64,000 nt of DNA from assembly GCA_034670405.1 (NCBI GenBank), contig JAXDDX010000024.1, forward strand, positions 434,001 to 498,000, in the 5' to 3' direction. Numbering within the stretch: position 1 is the first letter of the stretch; every line of letters starts with the position of its first letter. Shown piece after piece: positions 20,649 to 64,000 of the stretch. Below the pieces are notes generated by a model, which saw only the letters and a list, made by a program, of their open reading frames with translations, searched no databases and had not been told where the DNA came from. Origin of the DNA: Hoplostethus atlanticus. Taxonomy: Eukaryota > Chordata > Actinopteri > Trachichthyiformes > Trachichthyidae. The translations under genes were made by a program, and so were the position numbers.

Positions 20649-23600
20649 TAGTTTTAACCCAAAGTATATTTGATTGGTTTAAAACATAAATGCCTTCTTA
20701 TGTCACTTTAGAGGTCGTTTCTAAGATGTGGAGGGCTGTTTTGTCTCCATACTGTTTGCTGCTGTTTTATCCAGTGATGATGATATGGCATAAAGGAAGA
20801 GATACCAGGGAAACTCCTTGATGATCACCACAATATGAATCTATTTTGGTCAAATGTGCTTGACATTTTTACCAAAGATTCCCAGGATCCTTAGATTCAT
20901 ATCAATGCAAGGTTTTAATGATGTGTGTATATGTATATATATAAAATGGTCAGAAAATATCAAATAGAAATGAAATTGAAAGAATAGAAAATTTTGTATA
21001 CCTTTACTGCATTTAGTACATGTTAGTATGTTTTATTTATTTATTTAATTTTATTTTTTAGACTTTACTGACAGTAGATGGCAGCATAAGACAGGATGCT
21101 GGGGAGCAATCCTTCATTTCTTTACACAACTAGTCACAACAAGCCAGCAAAGTATTGTTATGATTATACTGTGTTATTTGGACAGGTGTGTGTGTGTACC
21201 ATGCTATCCAAAGAACAAAATAGGATAACTCCTTTAAAAGGGTCAATTAAAAACGCCACACCTCAAATGTCCTGCAGGGGGAGCAACATTTCAGCAAGCA
21301 AATCTGTGCGCTCAAATAAATGTGAAATTTCACAGTCTGCATCTTGCATATATGCTTAACTAGTAAGGAATTTGAAAGTGATCACTCTATATTATATAAC
21401 TAATCCTCTGAGGGATGTTTGGACCAAAACCATACCAGGTTTCCTGCACCCGACACAAGCACAGGAACTTCACAGCTTTCACCCAATGGACGGAAATCAT
21501 AATTTTGTCCATTTCCTGTAATTCATCACTTACTTTGATATCCCATTTTAGATTTTAGAAGTTTTTGGTTCAAAAGGTCATCTGGCCAGACAACTTGACT
21601 AGTGCTCTATTGATATATTAGCAATATAAACATGGCAAATGAAGGAAGTAGGATAGATGTGTTTCTCTGTAATGTCACAGCATTTCACACCCAACACAGA
21701 AGCACAGTGCAGGTTGCCAATAACAGCATTCAACAACGGGAGGTCGAAGGTCAACCAGCATGACTTTCTGACAGTGTCATTTTCTATGGCTCACAGAGCT
21801 TTTGTGATGCATATTGGTAGCATACGCTATTGAGCATTTGGCCTAAATCAGTTGGCATAGTGGGAGCAGGCATGTGAGCACAGGGCACCACAGTGTCATA
21901 TGCATGGAAGCGTGTGGATGCCAGCAGAGAGGACTGGTGAGACATGGACTTGTGTGAAAACCTCCCATTCCCCATATTGTCTCTGCATCTGGACTTGGGA
22001 ACTAGGCCGTAGTTTACACAAAACATTTACATCACAAAAAGAGGTTAATCCCCCATGGAAAACCAGTTGCAGCTTTCCTCCTCCATCCCTGCCCCCCAGG
22101 GTGGTGTGAGACAGGCGTCTGTGGTTACTGCAAGAGTAATGCAGTCAACACCTAATTACAAAAGGCCATGACATAAATTGGCTTGATAACATTTCTGGCA
22201 TTGTTGACATGCTGTGGGGTCTGACACTGCTTACAATATACCTTTTGATTGTTAGACAACAATACATGCAATGACCCTCCAGAAGCACAGTATAGAGTTT
22301 GGGAGGGGGGGGTGAGGCACTCGGCTTCATCTGCAATGAATGAAATACTATATTATGGCGTACGGCTAGGTCTGGAGTGTGTTGGTGATAAGTAGGAGTG
22401 GAGAGGAATTCCCCACTGAGGAATGAAACGAGTCTTGCTGGTGAAGCACAGTTAGCATTCCACTAATTCCAAAACTGATGATTGCTAGTTATTGAATTTC
22501 CTTTGCAAACAGCTAATGAGAGTAGGTGCAACCAGACGGTAAATTGCATGAGGGGTAGCCTCGGCTTGCTTTTTTCTTGCACTGAGGCATTCTCTCCAAA
22601 TTCTTCTTAGTAGAGCTGAAAACTGTAGAAAATAAATGACACTGCTACTGATGGTGAACGGAAACATGTCATGGGTTGAAAAAGGGGGAAGGATGGTAGA
22701 AGGGAACATTTTTATATAGAAAGGAAATCAAAAGAAGGAATTGAAAAAGTGAAGAAGGCAGCAGTGAAAAGTAGCTTTCCAGTGGAAAAGGATTTGTCAT
22801 AAGGGTGTGAGGAGAGGCAGAATGAGCAGGAGCAGAGAGGATCATGATCTCACCAGTCTGTCATTCAGTTACAGCATGCAAAGAAACAAGTATGCAAGCA
22901 CACAGGCTAAGGTCTCGTGCAAGCATTCAACACATGGATTCAACTTTTCTCCCAACGGGGACGCACTCTGCAAAAGACAGAAAACCGTTATCATACACAG
23001 ATGATACTCCAAAAAGGGTATTTGAAAAATGTGACACCTACTCAAAATAGTTTTGGCTTGATGCTAAAACACAGACCAATATTGAAGTTATCAACTGACT
23101 CAAGATTTCTGCTTACAAAATAGTAACAGTTCTAGAGAGCATGTCCTATTGTATCTTTTAGATACTGATTAATAGACATCTTGGAATGAAACCACTCATA
23201 TGCAGGCTTGAAAATAGCCCATAGAAATGTCAAGAGTGATTCATAGCTTGACAAAGGTCCGTACAGGATGAAAAGTTGCCTCTGTTAATGGTACAAATGG
23301 ATACTTGAAATGGATGTTGGCGCAAATCAACCATTTTAATTAAAGGTTTGTGTTCCTTACTAGTGTGTAAATGTGTAATACATTTGCTCTAAATCACTTT
23401 GAACAGAAGGGTGAAAACACAGCAAAAGCAGAACTAGAAGGGCGTGCACTCTCTAAATCACTATTCTCCATTTTACCCACTGATCCACAGTCAGCTTGAG
23501 TGTGCCGGGCCGGTCAATGACGGCTAATTAATGCATTGATTGTGTTAATGAGGGCCGGGCCTCCGTTAAGCCTGGAGAGTTTCTTTTCTGCAGCGTTCAA

Positions 23601-24320
23601 TTCACACATCTCTGTTGACTCTCTTTTTGAACTGTCCGAACCTTGTGACATAATTATGTAAGTACAGCTCGGTCGGTCTCCATTTAGCCTGTTCCCTTTG
23701 AGTCAGACAGAAAGCTGAGACAGGAACAGGGACGGAGACAGACAAGAGACCGATATAGCGAGACGTCTCCCCTTCAGCCCCGACGAAACCTCCCCTCCGC
23801 CCTGAAAAGCTTCACATCTGTGTAACTGTGCCGGCAGCAGCGTTTGCAGACTCTCTCGCAGGCAGGAGGGGGAGAGAGCGCCCAGCCAAAACACCAAGAG
23901 GGGGGGAAGAGATTTATGAGCTCACCCCGGGCAGGAATAACAGCCCATACAGTCTCATAGACATGTTTCACATCACAGCATTAATTCCCCCCGTCAGAAG
24001 GTGGTCTTACCCTCCTAACCTGGCAGCTAACTGTAAAGAAACAACACTCTAACTAACTCAGAAATAAAGTGACGCTCATAGGAGTAGTATGATTACCTCA
24101 TGACACTGAAGGCTCATTTGTCTTGTTTTTAGACACAAACAAAAGTCAGGATCTCAATTGCTAATGGGCTTGATTTGTTCTCTCTGATGTCACACAGCGT
24201 CAATTTCATGTAACTCCTAGCTGAAAACATAATCATGGGTGCAGCATGGAAGACAATGGCTACTAACCAGGGAGGTGTAAGTTACAGCATCAGAGCAGGA
24301 CGTGTCAGACCACCCTTCCT

Positions 24321-24340
24321 GTGTGTGTGTGTGTGTGTGT
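24321..24340 (+). repeat. (GT)10 microsatellite
   Basis: Uninterrupted GT run. Confidence 0.9.
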
Positions 24341-24540
24341 GATCACAACTCTTCAGAGGATCAAACATGGTGCGCACGTGGGGGCTGAGGGTCACATGTT
24401 TTGTTGGTGGAGAAAGCCAATGAAAACAGATGTTGCACTACACTTTTAAGTGCACACGTGTACTCGGTTCTGGGCCAGTTCATGCCACCTCTCCTCTTCC
24501 CCTTGTAAAACATGCATGACTGTTCCAAAGGAGACAGACT

Positions 24541-26149
24541 CACTTGCGTTGACACAAATCAATTTATTGTTCGTTTGCAAATCTTGCTCCGTGTGCAGCA
24601 TTATATAGACATGTAGTAGTGTGAGTCCATTGGTGGACACTGCATCCATGTTATAACGGTCAGGAATGTACAGGAGGAATGCTGGGCTGTTGCTTTATGG
24701 GTGAAGTGAATTAGGTGTGGTGGGCCAGCGCAAGTAAACACACGGCGACTGAGTTTTTTTATATTGCATTTGGCACCGTATGTAGTTAAATTTAAACACA
24801 CTTATCACACACACTCACACACACACGCATTCACTCACTCACTCACACACACACAAACTGCAAGCCCCCATCACTTTTCAAGACCATCACAAAAGAGGCC
24901 ACAGGGCACCCTCCTCCCGTCCCCAGGCTGACCCCTCCTAGCTTGTCCTGTACTCCCGTCACATCTCCCAGTGTCATTTTCAGACCCCGCCTCTTCCTGT
25001 GGGAATGGTGTGTTAAGATTTATGACCGTGGTCACCACCCTTTAAGACCTCTCACTCTTTCCGCTCCTTCCCAGAACAGGCAGGGTGGATACCATGACAC
25101 AGGGAGCTTATAGCAGTCATATACCCAATTCCAAACTCTAGACTCAATGCTTCTCAAACTACTGCATGTGTGTATTATCCAAGTTAGACGTGATCTACTG
25201 TACGGATAATGGATCATGAAACAGATCGTCTACCTTGTCATCTGAGAATCCAAGGCCAGGTAGTATATATAGCCATATTATGGCTTCTACAGTATTTAAC
25301 CTGTCATTTCATTTCTGGTTGCCAGCTAAGTGTGTAGAGGCTTGGGTTTAAGTTGATATCTTGCAATACAGATTAAGAGAAGGGAGTGCAAATGGAGTGT
25401 ACAACAACACACAAACACAATACAAAAGAGTGAAAATCTTTAAGAGACTGACTCCTAATATTCTCTGTGCAAAACGAAGTAAGTCTATTGCTCATTAAAT
25501 GTTAGTAGTACCACAATGCCATCATAGCCACCTTCAAAAATATGTGCTTTTTTTTTATAATCTTATGAATTTGAAATCTGCTGATGTTGTAGAGACTACC
25601 ACTTGTTGAGAGGGAAGTACTCTAGGATGCATAGTTGGTAGTGAGAAAGGCATTTTCAGAGTTTAAAAAAATATACATACAAATATAAGACAATGCCTTG
25701 CCTGTTCTGTACAACGTATACTACTTTTTTATGTGATAGGAGTTATTGTTTTTGAGAAAATGTTTGTGCGAGTTTGTTTCTCCTACATAGCATCCAACCG
25801 CTTCATTACTGGAGGCAAACCCATTGCTAATTCTGCCCTCTCTCTCCCTAAACAAGCCCCAGGAGTCCACGCTTCGCTGCTCCTCCGCTGAGTTCCACTG
25901 CCATCAGCAAACCACGCAGACTAAAACAGAAGTCACATCACGTCTCTGCGGTCAGCTGGCTTCTAGTCCAGAAAGAAAAAAAACAAAAAAAAAAGGCCAC
26001 AAAATTCCCCTTGGACACAGTCTAGTTCATTTCATGTCTGTTATCAGTTGTGGGCTGTGCAGAGGGATGGGTGCGTTTAGTCCACTTTGCACCCTGACCT
26101 CCAGGGTTCTGCCTGTTGGGCCGGTCCTGCCGTGCCCCGTGGTGAGGGA
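24541..26149 (-). other. itgb5: ITGB5 3' flank and 3' UTR, end unresolved
   Basis: No AATAAA lies within 1.5 kb of the stop on the minus strand. The first is at 24563-24568; variant signals (TATAAA near 25554, CATAAA near 25727) could be used instead. Contents otherwise are poly-A stretches and unique sequence. Confidence 0.3.
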
Positions 26150-61204
<35,055 letters not shown>

Positions 61205-61780
61205 GATGGCACTCGTGTTTATTATTAGTTTTAATGTGGATTTTTTTTTTAAAGTTAGGTTTCCTTGAAGTTGGCACAGATTTTTTTTCAGTTTTCTGCC
61301 CGGTCTCTCAGATTCAGTCCTCTCCGTCGGTGCAAAACACAGGAGTGAAGCGCACTTGGACCATTTCACCTCCACCAAAAGCGCGTACTTACTTACTCTG
61401 GCCTCATAATAAAGGATCCATGCAAACAGACAGGCTGCTTTCCATTCTTAGTAAGTATCCCAATCACAGTTCCGTTTATTGCCTCGTTGAAGGGAAGTCA
61501 ACCGAGTCCCGCTGTTCGGACGCCTCTGCAGCCTTCCACGTCCCTACCGGTTCACCCATAGCTGACACCAGTCTAGCTCCTCAGTTGAAGATCATTTTCT
61601 GGCATGGTACGTTCAGATCCGCCCAAAAGTAAAAGTCAACAAATGCAAACAACTCCCGAGCCAGCGAGTCGTGTTAGTTTTCAAGTTTGTGTTGCTCGGT
61701 CTGCCCGGTTCGCGTCCCACTTGGGAGTCTCCGCCTATTCCCCACTAGGGGGGGGAAAGGGATTGCCATTAACCCCTTCG
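61205..61780 (-). promoter_or_regulatory. itgb5: ITGB5 5' UTR and promoter region
   Basis: The region upstream of the start codon contains scattered CpG and a GC box (minus strand GGGCGG, 61619-61624), with no obvious TATA box nearby. Transcription start not located. Confidence 0.35.
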
Positions 61781-61846
61781 CTGCTTCAAGTTGACTGACA
61801 CTGCTGACACGCATACAGCCAAGCAATGTATGTGGACCCCCTAAAT

Positions 61847-62175
61847 CAGGTTGTATCCAAAGTGGGGTCCGGGGGACGACCAGGGGTCCTTGGGTTTGTC
61901 CCCGGGGGTCCCAACCACAACGAGGCCTAGTTTAATTCCCCTGTTTGTGATTATAGTGACTGGAGGCTGGCACAGGGAGAGTGGGTAAGGATGATTTAAT
62001 CACAGGCTCTCTCCCCACTGTGGTTGTCACCCCACCTACAGGATAGTCAATGTATGCAATTATAAACCAAATCCTAAAAACAAAAAGTTTCTGCTCCTCA
62101 GGACACAATCTTATCATATGAGGGCCTTTGTGTGTATCTGGGGGTCCCTGACATGAAATGGTGTGGGAACCTCTG
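61847..62175. mobile_element. 329-bp hAT-like non-autonomous element
   Basis: The left end CAGGTTGTATCCAAAGTGGG and the reversed right end CAGAGGTTCCCACACC resemble each other and the CAGTGGTTCYCAA family. Internal GGGGTCC and GGGACCCCC blocks are shared. An 8-bp target duplication is not clear. Confidence 0.5.
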
Positions 62176-63094
62176 ACTTAAACAAAACTTTCACACTCCT
62201 GTTAAATTTCCAAATTCTAGTGAACATTGTGGTGCAGGTTGATCTTTGAAGTCATCATAATGCTGTGACACATTGATCAGTGGGACTTATATACCGTGTT
62301 GTGACCTTGGATATCCCAGGCGTTGTGGTTCAGAGAGAGTCATCACCACCTAGTGGAGATCACATGGGACAAACATGAAAGCTCCTGCTCATACATGAAC
62401 CATTTTTCTGTACTGGCAGCACATACTGTAATTTAACAGTCTTAAGCTCCCTCTGCCAGCCTAGCGGGTGGTCTATTTATAGTAACATACCCTGAGCAGA
62501 GTTGCCAATCCTATTAGGACTTTGCTGGTCAGTGAAAAAGACGGAGAAGCACTGGGAAGGCCCACAATAAGCATACTAATAAGGGGGCAAAAACATTTCT
62601 GCCAAGTAAATCCTTTTTTATTTACAGAGGATAGAAATAAATCAAACTGCTGCTTAGCCAACTGACAAACATATACTGTAGATGTATAAATATAGGCTTG
62701 ATTAATGCAACCTAAAGAACACCTACACACAGCTACTAAGAGAAAACAGAGCCAAACCAGATAGAAAACAATTTAAGTGCCAGCATAAGACACTAAATAA
62801 AAACCTGTAAGATCTTTAAACGTGGAAAAACCTTTGATCTTACCTAACAATCAGAAGCAAATTGATAAACATAGTAACACAATGTTTCTGAAACAACTTT
62901 GCCCTAGTAACTTATTAACCACTTTTTCTTACAAAGCCAAATAAAGTACATCTCAAAGTTTAACATCTTATTCCTTTGAGGTATTTTTCCCCCTTTTGAA
63001 CATTTAAGTAACACAACTTGAGCTTTGATGCTACAATTTACTTGAACAATTCAACGCGTACAACAAAAAGTTGCCGACGTCTACCACGGCCTCC
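62176..63094. other. Intergenic DNA and 3' UTR of the right-edge gene
   Basis: AT-rich. The minus-strand AATAAA at 62617-62622 is a possible polyadenylation signal for the gene ending at 63095, giving a 3' UTR of about 475 bases. Confidence 0.4.
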
Positions 63095-63388
63095 TCATGA
63101 CAGCGTGGTGCTCGTCGGCCTCGTCAGTAGCTCGGACGTCATCTCCACAATGGTACTGAGGGGCAAGCCGCTGAGGATGCCCCGGTGCTTAGCCCTCAAC
63201 TCCAGCAGAGCGTCCATGATCGCCTGCCTCCCGACCTCTGGGTGGCGCTGTGTCAGCTGTGCCATCAGAGTATCGAAGCTGCCCATGGTGGCGTAGTGTT
63301 GGGGCACGCAGGTTCCTTTTGCCGTGGGCGAGATGGAAACCAGCTTCCGCTTCTCCAGGCTGGAGAGGAGCAGCTGCTGGGGCATCAA
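63095..63388 (-). CDS. Last coding exon of an unidentified gene
   Basis: Encodes 97 residues to a TGA at 63097-63095, after a strong acceptor (CAACTCTGCAG). The sequence is non-repetitive and looks folded: LLLSSLEKRKLVSISPTA, VPQHYATMGSFDTLMAQLTQ, then a helical segment RQAIMDALLELRAKHRGILS and GLPLSTIVEMTSELL. I do not recognise the protein. The helical end loosely recalls a C-terminal module of the TTC3/DZIP3/RBM44 group, but this is a weak impression. Transcribed toward ITGB5 on the same strand. Confidence 0.75.
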   Translation of the reverse strand: MMPQQLLLSSLEKRKLVSISPTAKGTCVPQHYATMGSFDTLMAQLTQRHPEVGRQAIMDALLELRAKHRGILSGLPLSTIVEMTSELLTRPTSTTLS

Positions 63389-63923
63389 CTGCAGAGTTGA
63401 CACAGGACAGACAGACCTTTCTAGATGATGAATGAGATTAATCCACCCCATCTCAGTCTACCCACCTCTTCATTTGTCCCAAATTCATTGTATACATACA
63501 ATGCTACCCTCGCCACGGTGTACTTTACTGGAAGGATATTGTGGGAATAACAGGAGAATCAATTCTAAACAGTTGAAAATTGATTGAAATAAGAGCAGGT
63601 TGGCATTTTAATGTATGCTGCATTAAAAAAATGGAGGCCAATGATTCATAAAGACCTTTAATTATCTATGAGGTATATAAACATTTGCTGATAAGCAAAG
63701 CAACATGAAATTGACAGATTTTTTTAATGCAGTTTGGAGTAGCATACTGTCCATACAAGAAAATATCATGCATAGTTGTTTTTTTTTAACATACCAGTAC
63801 ATCACCAACCCCAAGATATCCCCAAGAAAACCTAATAAAGATAATAGCTATAAATCATGTTTTGTAAGAGCACCCATCACTTTTTATAAATGATGGATAT
63901 TTAATTGTGGAGCATATTCTTAC

Positions 63924-64000
63924 ATTCACTGCAGTGTTACTGGAGTGGGTCTTGGCAGTTTGGGGGTTTGGGGCGTCTCCTGAGGACCCAGGCCTCCTGG
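63924..64000 (-). CDS. Preceding coding exon of the unidentified gene (partial at window edge)
   Basis: Ends at a GTAAGA donor in phase 0, which joins the next exon in frame. Visible residues are low-complexity: RRPGSSGDAPNPQTAKTHSS then NTAVN, rich in Pro, Ser and Asn, suggesting a disordered linker before the C-terminal module. Confidence 0.6.

Larger units (their letters stand above)
18261..24540. other. Intergenic DNA between TNFAIP6 and ITGB5, no gene seen
   Basis: Reading frames are short and lack domains. Contents are microsatellites (19688-19752, 24321-24340), a degenerate TAG/GTA triplet tract (19890-19998), a CTCF-like motif (20630) and a homeodomain-site-rich segment (23480-23600). 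Confidence 0.5.

Overview
This window is vertebrate nuclear DNA. Genes are split into short exons with GT/AG introns, intergenic spacers are large, and CA, GA and ATT microsatellites are frequent. The dispersed repeats (hAT-like and fold-back elements, a tRNA-derived SINE, non-LTR retrotransposon tails) are of kinds common in ray-finned fish, so a teleost is most likely; species cannot be named. I see no prokaryotic, plasmid or viral genes.

All four genes lie on the minus strand, so transcription runs from high to low coordinates. From right to left they are: (1) positions 63095-64000, the last two exons of a gene I cannot name; (2) positions 26150-61204, a complete integrin beta-5 gene (ITGB5), 16 coding exons encoding 801 residues, all joining in frame; (3) positions 11422-17618, a complete TNFAIP6 (TSG-6) gene, 6 exons and 263 residues with a Link module and a CUB domain; (4) positions 98-8402, the first 23 coding exons (about 981 residues, the N-terminal helical-repeat region) of RIF1, which runs off the left edge. 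RIF1 also has a probable non-coding first exon near 9433-9560.

Exon boundaries were set by hand from splice signals, reading phase and remembered family sequences; every join keeps the frame. TNFAIP6 lying upstream of RIF1 on the same strand matches human 2q23. ITGB5 is on human 3q21, so its position next to TNFAIP6 differs from human.

The three named genes are not a pathway. ITGB5 is a cell-surface adhesion receptor subunit, TNFAIP6 a secreted hyaluronan-binding matrix protein, and RIF1 a nuclear regulator of replication timing and DNA-break repair. Long non-coding stretches are 9610-11300, 17700-26149, the 17-kb ITGB5 intron 11 (30519-47718), ITGB5 introns 8 to 10, and 61205-63094.

The most notable non-genic structure is a 733-bp near-perfect inverted repeat (30633-31365) starting 115 bp upstream of ITGB5 exon 12. 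A second element with terminal inverted repeats (12551-13210) sits 61 bp upstream of TNFAIP6 exon 4. I found no evidence of a new molecular system; the observations worth following are mobile elements and repeats close to splice sites, promoter motifs at RIF1, and the unidentified gene at the right edge.
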